Shown: positions 37,410 through 46,700 of the stretch, one piece after another
Layout: the number at the start of each line of letters is the position of its first letter
How positions within the stretch are numbered: position 1 is the stretch's first letter
Source: Pararge aegeria
Taxonomy: Eukaryota; Arthropoda; Insecta; Lepidoptera; Nymphalidae
DNA: 64,000 nt
Assembly: GCF_905163445.1 (NCBI RefSeq)
Contig: NC_053186.1
Location: 376,599-440,598 of the forward strand
Direction of reading: 5' to 3'
The notes under the pieces: model-generated
What the model was told of the DNA's origin: nothing
The model's database searches: none
The model's input: the letters and a program-made list of their open reading frames with translations, nothing else
Position numbers and translations under genes: made by a program

Positions 37410-40095
37410 CGAGTAGGAAAAAAATCCCTTCGGACTTCTGCCTTATGGCAGGGCATGTCCGACTTGCACGGACTAAAACAACCCCCCCTATCTGCCAGAG
37501 TACTATATTACCTACGCATCGTATTAGGTATATGCGCATATTATGGTAAAGTAATAAGCGCTATATAAGATTTGTCCGCTCCTAATCGGTTTCAGCTATG
37601 CGTGCTCCCTACGTCCCAGCGTAACAAAGTCCGAAAGGGCGGGAGCGTGATGCGACGCGACACAATATACCCAATATTGTGTAGAGTAGCGGATTTAAAT
37701 TTGTATGGGAAATATATTCTTACCAGAAGTTTTATTCTGTTTCGGATAAAGTTGGCTTATTCTTGCTCGATAAATGGGCTATCCAACACTGAAAGCATTT
37801 TTAAATCGGACCGCATCAATTTTAATCAACTTTTTGAAGACCTCCCTGACGCAACGGTAAGTGCTGTAAATTTAAATAGCAGGTCCCAGGTTCTCTTCCC
37901 GGCAGGGGCAATTTGGTAAGATAATCTCAGAATTTTCTCTGGTCTGGTCTGGTCTGGTTTTGCCGTGGCTAGTTACCCTACCTACAAAGGCGGGCTGCTA
38001 AGCGATTTAGTGTTCCGGTGCGATGTCGCGTAGAAACAGATTAGCGTAGAACTCAAACAAACTATTCAGCTAGGATATATATTAAGTATAAGATTATATT
38101 TTTCATTATTACAGAGGTAAAATAGAGATGCAGAAGTCCGACCGTAGTAGTAATACCGAAATGTGTTAAGCAGCGTCGCGACATCATGTCGGTCGACGGA
38201 GGATCCTTAATTCCTTACTGGCATCCGTAGTATAGGGCCTGCGTCGCTCCGCACGATCGCTCTGTCTATACGGCTTTATAACACCCCTGTAGCTATCCTG
38301 CCTCCGTGGTATTACACCAACAAACAGCTGGCAATGTTTACATTATTATGTTATTGCCAGATGCGTGAGGTCACGTCGACCTTATCTGCAAGGTCGTATT
38401 TTGTCTGCAATTTATGTAATAGATAAAATACAATCTTAAATACCTATCAGATGAAACATGTGCTTTTCCATCACATCACTTTGCATAATGTTATTCTTTT
38501 ACTAGCTTTTCACCAAAGTTTCATCGAAAACTGTAGGTCTTGACAAAATGTTAGTCATTATATACCTAGGTACAAGCTATGCTCTCAGTCAGGGAAAATA
38601 TATGACCTATTGTTATGCAATAGACAATCAAAGAAAACTTTTTTCTTTATAATATCAATAAAGAAGTATCTTCCGGGAATACCTAAACACAATTTTACAG
38701 TAAAATACGCCAAGCGAATCTGAGTGTCTCGAGTAGGTACTATTGTATATTATGCTTACTAATGTAGGGCATTAATAGATGCTGACATTTGAGGGTTGCA
38801 CAGACATGATGTAACATTGATTGCAACAGGCACTAGGTGTGGGCTGACTTACCTGTAAGCTGTAGCTTCTAATGTGTAGCCGTGACTAAAGCCATGAGTC
38901 ACCGAAACAAACATTCAACATACTCTCTGAACTAAATTAAACTTGGTGTTCCAAAGTTACAGCAGCTGTCATTCCACAACTTGCAGCAAGCAAAATCCCT
39001 ACTAATATTATAAATACAAAAGTGTCTATTGTGTATGTTTGTTTGTTTGTCCTTCGTATGAGTCCTAGATAAGAAAACAAATCCACTTGATTTTTGGCAT
39101 TGAGATAGTTAAAGGGAAAGAGAGTGATGAAAGCTACTTTTCACAATGTGTAAAAAAACGGGAGGTTAATGTCTTGGTGATAGTTATTTGATTGGGCTAA
39201 ATACCAAATCACAACTTAGTCTATAGTAAAGGTATCAACCTGTTCAATTCTCTATACAAGAACAGTATATGATTGTAAATTGTATTTAAAGCAAATCAAA
39301 ACCCACTAATGCCAAAACTAGTGGGTTAAATAAGCTAGGTTTGGAGCTGAACACAGCTTTGTCAGCTCTAGCAGCTACAGATATGAAAGGATTAATAAGT
39401 AAAAATCTAGAAATATTGCAGAGCCAGCTTTTTGACCAAGAACCTCTAATTTCTTTACAGCTTCATGCTTTCACAAGTTTTAAGCTGCAAGTTTTTAATC
39501 ACAGATACTAAATAATATAATATATATAATCTTCAAAAGTAACAACTACCAGATAGGTAGTATTAAAAATAATATTGTAGGCAGTACTTTTTTTGCAAAG
39601 CAGTCAAGTGAATAACAGTAACAGTTAGAAACTAGTTTTTGTTCCAGTTACTTAACTTAACTTCAGTAAAAAGAAAAAAAATTGCTGACAGTTACCAAAT
39701 GTGAATTACGTTAGTTAAAAATGAACGGAACTTGCTCAACTCGAACAGCGCAAAGCAAACAGTCTTATTTACACAACCACACAGTTTCCATATCATAAAA
39801 AAAAACTAGGCATAAGTTCATTGTCAATAATTGATGAAAAAAATATGCATTTCCCACGCGTACTATAAATATGGACCGCTGAGCGGTTGAACTAGATGCA
39901 GTGGGATAAAAACGAGGGTTAACGCACCGGAGGTCAAATGAGATTGTTCTACAGCCCTTGTTGCTTGCTACACCGCATAATTTACCCTGAATCATTCTTC
40001 CGTGTAGGAACTTACCAGCAGTTGAGTTTCTTTATGGAAGACAAATCCGATTGCTTTGATCTAGCGATCACCATCTCCTCCGTTAAACGAGCCAT
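7384..40095 (-). CDS. CFAP410: CFAP410 (C21orf2) orthologue, leucine-rich-repeat ciliary protein
   Basis: Eleven coding exons join in one frame to about 337 residues: 40016-40095, 18115-18180, 15286-15453, 14600-14672, 13928-13993, 13031-13120, 10612-10677, 9638-9739, 8370-8446, 7914-8052 and 7384-7470. The N-terminus (MARLTEEMVIARSK...LNCW) and the LRR block ending in DENPC plus the capping motif YRMTVLKNLPNLEKLDN follow vertebrate CFAP410 almost residue for residue. The C-terminal helix NLLSAVLCLVKELD matches the vertebrate end. Between them lies a longer, Ser/Arg/Pro-rich and probably disordered linker (residues about 130-308) that differs from vertebrates. In vertebrates the protein acts at the basal body and cilium and associates with NEK1; in an insect, sensory neurons and sperm are the likely sites (inference). 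The start is ATG 40095-40093. The 21.8-kb first intron is unusual for so small a gene. The stop at 7384-7386 overlaps a possible splice donor, so the extreme C-terminus is uncertain. Confidence 0.92.
7914..8052 (-). CDS. CFAP410: CFAP410 exon 10 (charged linker)
   Basis: Acceptor cgttgcag, donor GCGCGG|GTGAGT. It encodes an Arg/Glu/Asp-rich segment including RGEWERDREGARDGARERD. One base completes the Arg codon split with exon 9, and it ends on a codon boundary. Confidence 0.85.
8370..8446 (-). CDS. CFAP410: CFAP410 exon 9
   Basis: Acceptor ttgtgcgcag, donor GACAG|GTGAGC. It encodes DYSYPLDGDWRHPLPSPHHD and a short Cys-containing tail. Its length of 77 bp fits the phases of exons 8 and 10. 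Confidence 0.82.
8688..8790 (+). mobile_element. SINE fragment (family A)
   Basis: It contains the family core gcgatttagcgttccggtac followed by gatgccgtgtagaacc, then gggtttaatataattttgcc. It is truncated at both ends and lies in the intron between CFAP410 exons 8 and 9, antisense to the gene. Confidence 0.65.
9638..9739 (-). CDS. CFAP410: CFAP410 exon 8
   Basis: Acceptor cttgtcgccag, donor TACGAG|GTGAGG, exactly 34 codons. It encodes SAASPRRASPDADERYERFE followed by a Pro/Ala-rich stretch. It is much richer in GC than the flanking intron. Confidence 0.85.
10222..10246. repeat. Perfect 11-bp palindrome, 3-base loop
   Basis: Arms gatatctttcc (10222-10232) and ggaaagatatc (10236-10246) flank gtg. 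It is intronic, with no evident role. Confidence 0.6.
10612..10677 (-). CDS. CFAP410: CFAP410 exon 7 (Pro-rich)
   Basis: Acceptor actgcgcgcag, donor CCCCAG|GTACGT, 22 codons in phase with both neighbours. It encodes GSDGSAEPDPAAEPPRSPPQ. Low-complexity composition makes this the least secure internal exon. Confidence 0.72.
10678..13030. other. CFAP410: CFAP410 intron 6: no exon seen
   Basis: A 2353-bp intron with a GT-rich tract near 10837-10870, a family-B repeat at 12050-12175 and otherwise anonymous AT-rich DNA. Confidence 0.6.
12050..12175 (-). repeat. Family-B dispersed repeat (fragment)
   Basis: The minus strand carries the 'cctgcatgcccgagagttct' and 'ccatcatgttctcaaag' blocks that recur at 14070-14335, 17640-17850, 61800-61890 and 63290-63425. 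Confidence 0.6.
13031..13120 (-). CDS. CFAP410: CFAP410 exon 6
   Basis: Acceptor gcgcttgcag, donor GACCAG|GTGACC, exactly 30 codons. It encodes QESFSQYRRQRSCDSSPERD and continues to a CRALRHDQ end. Confidence 0.87.
13195..13335 (-). repeat. Family-B dispersed repeat
   Basis: The minus strand contains cgtgcctgacagttctccat and the GTGGGCCGG-type end. It is the same family as 14070-14335, in opposite orientation. Confidence 0.6.
13548..13625 (+). repeat. Imperfect (GT)n microsatellite
   Basis: Runs of gtgtgt are interrupted by gcatgcgcg-type units, with alternating purine-pyrimidine over roughly 75 bases. Intronic. Confidence 0.75.
13928..13993 (-). CDS. CFAP410: CFAP410 exon 5
   Basis: Acceptor tatttccag, donor CAGCAA|GTAAGC, exactly 22 codons encoding VQEAVRKGAHIPDSDDEGYP plus QQ. 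It directly follows the LRR cap; the acidic SDDEGYP stretch begins the linker. Confidence 0.92.
14070..14335 (+). repeat. Family-B dispersed repeat, near full length
   Basis: It contains 'aaacatcgtgaggaaacctg', 'cctgagagttcttcattatg', 'tctcaaaggtgtgtggagtc' and 'gcccagtagtgggccgg', then a GATGGTAATGATGA tail. I recognise this as a very common lepidopteran repeat. Copies occur on both strands throughout the window. Confidence 0.7.
14600..14672 (-). CDS. CFAP410: CFAP410 exon 4 (LRR cap)
   Basis: Acceptor aattgcag, donor GAGGAA|GTAAGT. It encodes YRMTVLKNLPNLEKLDN then VVVHPEE, the LRRCT-like cap conserved in CFAP410. The leading G completes a split Glu codon. Confidence 0.96.
15286..15453 (-). 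CDS. CFAP410: CFAP410 exon 3 (LRR core)
   Basis: Acceptor cgcccgcag, donor CCCGA|GTGAGC, 168 bp. It encodes the leucine-rich repeats around LRELYVRKNEIRDLAEIRHL and LWLDENPC. Confidence 0.96.
15454..18114. other. CFAP410: CFAP410 intron 2: no exon seen
   Basis: A 2661-bp intron with a family-B repeat at 17640-17850 and a CpG-rich pocket at about 17330-17470 that I could not assign to any exon. Confidence 0.55.
17640..17850 (+). repeat. Family-B dispersed repeat
   Basis: It contains gaaacctgcatgcctgagag, an ataacattctcgaag-like block and a CCTGAATAACC...GATGATC-like 3' part, matching 14070-14335 with divergence. Confidence 0.6.
18115..18180 (-). CDS. CFAP410: CFAP410 exon 2
   Basis: Acceptor tttgttgcag, donor TTCAG|GTACCT, 66 bp. 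Read with one base completing the Trp codon from exon 1, it gives GAELGDVSLLRRMPNVEVLA, aligning with the first LRR of CFAP410. Confidence 0.95.
19757..19905 (+). mobile_element. Small element with 'GAAGTTATACTTC' ends
   Basis: It begins gaagttatacttcttttggc then gcgttagggaaaaatgatga, and ends with ttagaagttatacttcttag. The ends share the motif of 33525-33912, but here the two copies lie in the same orientation, so it may be a rearranged or composite copy. Confidence 0.5.
21212..21262. repeat. Perfect 22-bp inverted repeat, 7-base loop
   Basis: Left arm gttgaggttaaaatagggat+tg (21212-21233), loop taaattt, and an exactly complementary right arm (21241-21262). All 22 pairs match, a young or selected hairpin in otherwise decayed intronic DNA. 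Confidence 0.85.
21868..21985 (+). mobile_element. SINE 3' fragment (family A)
   Basis: It matches the family 3' region: aggttaccccgctaccattc, tagactgcatcatcacttac, then atgagattgcagtcaaaggc. Confidence 0.7.
22085..22190 (-). repeat. Dispersed 'CCGGTTCGGAAGGCA' repeat
   Basis: tagtgactccaccaccggtt and cggaaggcaaactctaccga then gcaagaaactcagcagttgc recur at 23690-23765. The same block, more diverged, sits inside the inverted elements at 41209-42182 and 47144-48160. Confidence 0.65.
22996..23065 (+). repeat. Dispersed repeat shared with 60781-60845
   Basis: Both contain 'aggatwtstgtggcgccay', 'ctagtt' and 'aatgtggagaccgc'. The second copy lies just upstream of a GalNAc-transferase exon. Confidence 0.55.
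23640..23770 (-). repeat. Dispersed 'CCGGTTCGGAAGGCA' repeat
   Basis: Second copy of the repeat at 22085-22190, containing taccaccggttcggaaggca and gacccggcaagaaacccagc. Confidence 0.65.
24480..24935 (-). mobile_element. Non-LTR retrotransposon reverse-transcriptase fragment
   Basis: The minus strand encodes YINDLPHHVSET, then LWADDTSLIF (the A/YxDD catalytic box of reverse transcriptase) and a downstream thumb-like segment. Upstream sequence reads as the SILGP-type box. Frameshifts and stops interrupt it. The same element occurs at 43355-43770. Confidence 0.85.
26395..26500 (+). mobile_element. Possible hAT-like element terminus
   Basis: tagagttgccacgaatagtg followed by repeated CCGAATA/CCGAAT and TTCGGCCG-type motifs resembles the subterminal repeats of some hAT-like elements. 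No second end was found. Confidence 0.3.
27440..27590 (-). repeat. Family-B dispersed repeat
   Basis: On the minus strand it contains the family blocks ending in accggccc-type sequence and the 'ctcaaaggtgtgtgg' phrase (plus strand ccacacacctttgagaacat), followed by gaggaaacataatg. Confidence 0.55.
27966..28016 (+). repeat. Short tandem duplication
   Basis: The unit gaggagatatttatcatagt followed by gt occurs twice in direct succession. Intronic. Confidence 0.8.
28782..28862. repeat. (AT)n tract inside an inverted repeat
   Basis: attaggagatacatat and atatgtatctcctaat are complementary arms around an AT-dinucleotide core, followed by more (AT)n. Confidence 0.7.
30735..30885 (-). mobile_element. 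tRNA-derived SINE
   Basis: The minus strand reads ctcgttggtctagaggttag (A box) then gttgcctg and tcctgagttcgatttccg (B box). The spacing resembles an RNA polymerase III tRNA-type promoter. It continues into a non-tRNA body, so it is a SINE and not a tRNA gene. Confidence 0.7.
32090..32285 (+). mobile_element. RTE-like non-LTR 3' end with (GATGAT)n tail
   Basis: The plus strand encodes RPTSWTDGSNRVAG, a decayed form of the RWTDDI-type C-terminus. It is followed by cctatgcccagcagtggact and a tgatgatgatgatgatgatg tail, an end typical of many lepidopteran retroposons. Confidence 0.65.
33525..33912. mobile_element. Non-autonomous TIR element (MITE-like)
   Basis: The left end agtagttatacttctttggc is mirrored at the right by gcgccaaaagaagtagaact. 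The roughly 385-bp interior is AT-rich without coding. The same body is seen at 870-1075. I could not settle the target-site duplication or superfamily. Confidence 0.6.
37378..37406 (+). repeat. Poly-T tract, 29 bases
   Basis: An uninterrupted T run is followed at 37430-37490 by a block (cttctgccttatggcagggc) common to lepidopteran short retroposons, so this is probably the A-tail of a minus-strand insertion. Confidence 0.7.
37836..38075 (+). mobile_element. SINE, family A, near full length
   Basis: A tRNA-like head (cctccctgacgcaacggtaa, with B-box-like caggttctcttcccggcagg) is followed by the characteristic ctggtctggtctggtctggt tandem. The body contains gctaagcgatttagtgttcc. This is the best copy of the family in the window. 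Confidence 0.8.
40016..40095 (-). CDS. CFAP410: CFAP410 exon 1 (start codon)
   Basis: ATG at 40095-40093 begins MARLTEEMVIARSKQSDLSS, leading to LNC and a split Trp codon at donor TGCTG|GTAAGT. It aligns with the vertebrate CFAP410 N-terminus, and the split Trp codon is completed exactly by exon 2 at 18180. Confidence 0.95.
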
Positions 40096-40658
40096 TTCTA
40101 AACACAAACTGATCACAATATGCACTAGAACAACAATGACAAATTTACAATCACTGTGGAGTTATCACGGAGAGAGGTCGCGGCCGCTCATCATAGCTAA
40201 ATAGCACAAACAACCACGCTCGACCAGCGCGTGAAAAAACTGAATTAAATTTTACCTTTTGGAATGAATAACAATGGTATATTGTAGCCTGTTGGTTAGA
40301 AAAAACGATGCGATACCTTTATTATAGAAATTGAATGGAAACAATTTAACGTGGAATATTTTAAAAACAGCATTTTACTATTCAGTAACATTGTGTTTAT
40401 ATTTGAAAATAAAAAGGTAAGGATTATTATTTAAAATACATACACAATTCGATTTTTAATTTTCTCATAGTAAAAATTTAAATATCTGGTGTATCCGAAC
40501 AAGCATATGATTTTTAAATGTCAATGTCATTATGACAAAACAAAATGCCAAGTCGATTGACAAATGGAAATGACTTGTTATCGTTTTGAAGTTTTTGTGT
40601 TGCGTTGTTGGTAGAGAATTTAATAAATATCGTAATGAAATACTAATAAAAAAGAAAA
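40096..40658. promoter_or_regulatory. Bidirectional promoter region CFAP410 / VPS53
   Basis: Only 563 bases separate the two divergent start codons, so both 5' UTRs and core promoters must lie here unless an upstream non-coding exon exists. I see no TATA box that could be placed with confidence. Confidence 0.65.
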
Positions 40659-40784
40659 ATGGATTCCAGTGAAGTTCTGGAAGACAAGGACAGTGGGCCC
40701 GAGGTGCAGCTCAACTTGCCGGGGTCTGTGTTGAGCCGTATTGAAGAGTTGATGGGTGGAACAGAGCAGTTTGATAATGAAGAA
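40659..40784 (+). CDS. VPS53: VPS53 exon 1
   Basis: 42 codons from ATG to donor GAAGAA|GTAAGT, including LNLPGSVLSRIEELMGG, which resembles the VPS53 N-terminal PEVQLAIE-type segment. Ends on a codon boundary. Confidence 0.9.
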
Positions 40785-43700
40785 GTAAGTTATTATTTAC
40801 GTGATGGTAACTTTCATTGAAGGCGTTTTCTTCGTGTTCCGTTGAAAGTTTCAGACTAGACTCGTAACCTGCTATAAGGTTGATTGTTAGGTGTTAAATA
40901 TAATGACATATCAGGTGCGTCAAACAATGCTTGTTATTCTATAATCATCTCGTGCACCACATTGAGCCAATTTTTCAATTGCAAGCCTCGTAGTCTCTAG
41001 CTAGGGAGTAAATTTAACATTTTGACAGTTGTTGCATATAAAATCCATCAAATATATTCTACTGGCAGGCTATGTTTTGATAAAAAAAAAAAATCAGCCC
41101 TTATAGCTATAAAAGAAGCTAATAAAAACAAATTCTTAAACACAGGTACAAGTAGAATACAAGAGGTGGCCATATCAATTTGGAGCAATCTACCAACATG
41201 CATGTGTTAGGAAATAGGGAATTACAGCACTTTATCTATGATAAACCCGATGATTATATTAAATATATCAACAAATCATAGTTTGTATACTCATTGATAA
41301 TGTATTGAAAATAGAATAATGGACTTTATTAGACTGTCAAATAAAAGTATAGGATCTATGGCGGGAGACGCGAGTTTGACAAGTTAGATTGGCGGCAAAA
41401 AAAAAGTTAGGACGGATTTAAAGTAATGAATTGAGAAAAGGAGATTAAGTAAAGTATTGTGGATAGAACGTTACAAATTGGGAATAGATGATTTATAATG
41501 GAAACGATATACTTAAGGAAATATTGTTGTGGCAAAACAAGAGTCGTATATACTGGTGATGGTGTTGAGATAAGTTGTTAAAAGTTGTTGGTACTTACTA
41601 TGGTTGTACTTGATGTTGCATCAGATAAGTATATCTCATCCTTTGGTTTATTTAGGTATCATATATGGAGCCCTAGCATAACTTTATACCGACAGTTTAT
41701 GTAGCAGAGGTTGCTCTATACAAACAACTTGTTCCAAAAGTCCTGATGTTATAAGTGATAATAGTAGTTATGTTCGACCTGTCTTATATGTCTTGTATCA
41801 AAGGGCCTAGCGTTATTACATATGACAATGTTGTAATTGTGTTTATAAGTTGTTTTAATTGATTGAATAAAAGAGCAACGGTAGAGTTTCTTGCCAGTGG
41901 TCTTCTCTGCCGAAGACAGCATTCCGAACTGGTAGTAGAGTCATTCGAAGGTAACAAGTAATATGAATTATAGAGAAGCCTAATATACAGTATTAGAGTC
42001 AGTCTAGTTGTTTTATTTCACTCCTTGGGAAGTCAGGTTTATAGAGTACCAACCCACAACACTGCTCTAAAGCAGGTTGGTGGGCTTTAATGATGTCTTT
42101 TATAAAATGAATACTTTAATATGAGAAACTAGGTATTTAGCTTCAATAATACTGTTAATTAATGAAAGATCTAAGTGCCATCCTGAACATTGTTGGTATT
42201 GAAGTGAATATCTGAATACCTTGGCCTCCCATATCTATATTTTTTTAGCACATGCATGTTTTAGTACTAGAGATAGACTAGCCTCATAATATGTATGATC
42301 ACTTACTGACTAAAACACACAAATTGGTTCAACAAAACTAAACTTTATGTAAAATCTTTACAACTCAAGTTAAAAAAAATATTTTATGTCTTGTAAGCAG
42401 TCTCTTTGCTCAATTTCATCAAGATTGTTACCGCAACTCAAACCATATTATATATCTCCCTACATACAATAAAACAAAGTCGCATATTGTTTTGAATGTG
42501 ATAAACTAAAAAAATTAGTACTTTAACTATGTAGTCTAAGTCTGTTATAAATTTTAAAGGCAAAATTTTGCAAGTTTGGGTTACATATATTATTGCAAAT
42601 TGCAAGGTTCTAATTATAACCTTTACTTCCTCATAACTTAGCTTTGATTTAGTTATGGTCAAAATTGGTGCAGTATTTTTTAAGTCTATTTGGTACACAA
42701 AAAACAGCAAAATTATCATTCCTCTATTTAATATTACTAGCGGCCATTGGCAACTTCATCCGCATATAAGTCAATCTTAAAAGAAAGACATATCCCGTCA
42801 TAGACTTTTTTAACTTTTAAAGGGGAACAACTTTGTCATAAATGAATTTATCGAAGCTATAACCGTTTACGCAGCACACGCAGTAGAAGCTCTGAAAAGA
42901 AAAAACCCCAATTTTGAAATATTCTCCATTTGTGGTTGCTGCTTTTGGTCTTAGTGTCAAAATATATAATAGCTTATAGCGTGATCATCGCGTTCAATTA
43001 AACTAACAAGTTCTTCAACTCAAAGAGTGAGCAATATACATATGAGGCTAGTCTATCTCTGGTACTACACCTTACGGCGCCCGCTGTTCTAGTTCGACGC
43101 GGTGGCCTACATCAACCGCGTGTTCCCGACGGAGCAGGCGCTGTCGGGCGTGGAGGCGGCCGCGGCGCGCTGCGAGTTCCGGCTGGCCGGCGTGACGCAC
43201 GACATCCGCCGCCTGCTGCGCGCGCAGCACCTGCAGCGCGCCGCCGGCACCGCCGCGCTGCACGACGCGCGCCGCTGCGTCGCCGACCTGGCGCTGCAGG
43301 TGCGCCCCGTTGTATCTTGTGCGCTGTACGACAGTATATGCAGTGCACGCCGCCGGTCACAAGTTTCACTGACATGGTGTGGTAGATCATTTATATACAA
43401 AAATAGAAGGGACCCAAAATTGAACCCCGCGGGACACCCGTTCACGTAGACGACCCTTGCGACTTAATGTCTTTTATGGATACCCTTTGGGTTCTGTCAC
43501 TGAGATAAGAGGCAACCGAATTAAGAGCAACGTTTTCGATACCACTGTGGGCTAGTTTAACGAGCGAGGTTTTACGATCAACGCAATCGAATGCTACGGA
43601 TAGATCACAAAAAACACCAATGGCATTCTGCGAACATTCCCAGGCATCGTAAACTTGTTTTAAAAGTTTAGCGCCTGCATCCGTAGTGCTACGACCTTTA

Positions 43701-46700
43701 GTGAAACCGTCCCGCCCCGGATGTAATAGGTTTAAACATTGAAGTGATTTAAAAATCGAAGACCTCACTGAGAGCCGGTGAGATCGAGACTTCCGCCGCC
43801 AGGTGGCCGACATCAACAAGAAGGCGGAGCGCAGCGAGGGCATGGTGCGCGAGATCACGGCGGAGATCAAGCAGCTGGACTGCGCCAAGTGGAACCTCAC
43901 GGCCGCCATCACGGCGCTGAACCACCTGCACATGCTGGCGGGCGGCGCGGCGGCGCTGCGCAGCGCGGCGCAGCGCCGCCAGTACAAGGAGCTGCTGCTG
44001 CCGCTGCAGGCCATCATGGAGGTGAGTGCGGAGCGATGTTACACGCGTAAGTAGCGAGCCTCTATCGCCCGCTTTTACAGACGACTAATAACGCAACGGC
44101 TCAATTAGTAGCGCCAATGTAAAAAGATGGAACTTCGTAGATTATTCAATTTTTTAATTTGCTAAAAATAAGATTTTTGTTAAAATGTATAAAAAAAGAT
44201 TCTGAGGATTTATGAAACCACGGTAAAAGTGAAACTTTTGTTCCTATATAGACATTTAACTAAAAATTTTGGGAATAATTTTTCAGGGAATTAATTCGCT
44301 TCATCAATCTTAAGTTTATACTTGGAAAATCGAAATGATAAAAGTAGACTAGGTCTCCAACTAATATTTTTATTGAACTCTGTATCTTAGAGTACGACAT
44401 ACATAATACTTGACCATTATTTAGATGATATGTTCAAAAACTGAAAACATATAAGTTAAGTCATTTTGATCCGTTTTTCAATGATTTTCAAGTCCATCTT
44501 CATCATGAGTTTCACAGTTTATAAATGTTACCAATATTTCTTGGAGCACTGGTACAAATGAGTGGATAGTCTTCACTATTGTATTGGCCATATTGGCCTC
44601 GGCCGCTCTATCGAGCGCCTGTCACTTGTGGTGCGCGCGCAGGTGCTGCAGCAGCTGCGGCTGTACCGCGACATCCGCGAGCTCAACGCGCTGCGCGACG
44701 ACGTGCACGCCGTGCGCGCGCAGCTCGCCACGCAGATCCTGGCAGACTTCAAGGACGCGCTCACGGGTACGCCCCACACCGACTGCACGGAACGAGGAGG
44801 CTCTCGATTCGACCTGTATGCTTTTTATGTTTGTTCGCTTTTGATGACTCTTTTCTGTTGGAAAGAAGATATTTCAAAGGAAATGACAAGGAAATCAGGT
44901 TTTGATTCTCGACCAGAGAAATAGAGGGGAAGTTCCGAAAATCGTAGGGGCGACCGGTGCGACCATAAGCAGTCGAAGGAATTCCTCAACGCCGTATATG
45001 CTCAATGCAGTGTTGCTAAGTAAAATATAGAACTATTGGTACTTTCCTTGCTTCTGTATAAAAAGGTATACGAAGTGTATGATCAATAGTAACTTTCTAC
45101 ATTTTACTTGGCTCCGACTTAATCGTGTAGAAAATATTTGTTGAAGTGAAGACTTCTTGTGGCGCACCGCACACGCATTTTTCCGTAGGTTGTAAGTTAG
45201 GCTGAGTCGTCACGCTCTGAGGTGAACAATGTGTGTAATTAGCGGTTTATTGTGCTATTATTATATATTATTGAAAATGCATAATTGCCATAAGGCTGAT
45301 ATAAAAGGCATGTACTGATTTGGGCATCAACTGTAGAAGAGTCGTTGTTTAATTGGTTAAAGCGCTCAGACCGCAGGTTCACATCCTGTTTATTTAATAA
45401 AAAACACAGTTACTGTTTTCACTTTTGCGGTGCGGTCTGTTATACTCTTTGTTTTAGGCTAAAGTAATAATTGATCGACTCGGCATATGGCCCACCTGCG
45501 CAAGCTCTCAAAAGGAAAAACCCGCGATGATTTTGAAACTCTTTTCATGAATTCTGTGCTCCTATCGGTCTCAGCGTGACGGTATGTAGCCTACAGCGTT
45601 TCTCGCGTGGGCTACCCAGCACCGAAAGGATGTTTGAGCGGCTGTGCGCAGGCGGCGGCAAGGGCGCGGTGTCGCAGCGCACGCTGGCGGAGGCGTGCGG
45701 CGTGGTGGACGCGCTGGAGCCCGCCGTCAAGCACGAGCTCATCCAGTGGTTCCTCGCCTCGCAGCTGCAGGTACGCCGTTCGGCTGGATCCCCTGCGTCC
45801 GGCGGTTGACTCGTGTCATGGCGCGCTCCGTGGCCCCACCGCAACTAAAGATTATTGAGTTTGATAATGATAACACAAAACTCACGAAATGATAGGTTGT
45901 TATAAATCATGTTTATATAGACGTAACGTCATTCGTAGGTTTAGTTTTATTTACTGAAATTAAATATTCTCTCTAAGAATATAAATAAAAATACGTTTTT
46001 CAAAATACACGAACCATTAGATTAATGCAATATTTTAGCGATCCTTAGTTACCGCCATAATGCCTGTAGGGTTGGATGGATTTAGCGCCGTACCGTCAAC
46101 GATATACCGCGATTTGACGTTCCGGTACGATGCCGCGTAGAAACCGATTTGGATGCCAAACTCCAAACAGGTCAGCCCGCTACAATCTTAGACGGCATCG
46201 TCACTTATCACCGTCTGGCTAGCATAGGTACGAGACAAACATTACAGCTTCCGACAGGGGGGTAAAATTAACGTATCCACCTGCCAAAGCATGCCATCAG
46301 GTTATAGGAGAATTTTACCCCGTTTAAAATTACAGGTATATTATTGCCATATTTGTGAAATTACTACTACAGCATATAATAGTATCCATCTTTTCGCTCG
46401 TGGCCCCAGGAGTACGAGCACCTGTTCTCCAGCGAGCAGGAGTGCGCGTGGATCTCGTTCGTGGAGCGGCGCTACGCGTGGCTCAAGAAGTACTTGCTGC
46501 GCTTCGAGGAATCCCTAGCCGCCATCTTCCCCGCGTCCTGGCGGCTCAGCGAGCGCCTCGCGCACCGCTTCTGCAAGGTGAGTCGGGCACCGAGCAGAAG
46601 GTTGTGTTCCCGTTAGCCTCAGTCGCCTCGTACGACACCCGCGGGATTAACAGGGGTGGTGACGGTTGCGTTTTGATTCGTGACCGCACGGCACGTGCTC

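Larger units (their letters stand above)
18181..40015. other. CFAP410: CFAP410 intron 1 (21.8 kb), repeat-rich, no nested gene seen
   Basis: Between exon 2 and exon 1 I find no conserved coding exon on either strand. Content is AT-rich DNA with SINEs, TIR elements, an RT fragment at 24480-24935, microsatellites and hairpins listed separately. CpG-rich pockets at about 20760-20880, 21480-21590, 26000-26060 and 29900-29975 could be promoters or untranslated exons but carry no recognisable protein. Confidence 0.75.

Noticed and set aside
43442..44017. 191-codon minus-strand open frame
   Set aside because: A chimera of the antisense of VPS53 exon 3 (N-terminal part) and the RT fragment in intron 2 (C-terminal part), not a gene.
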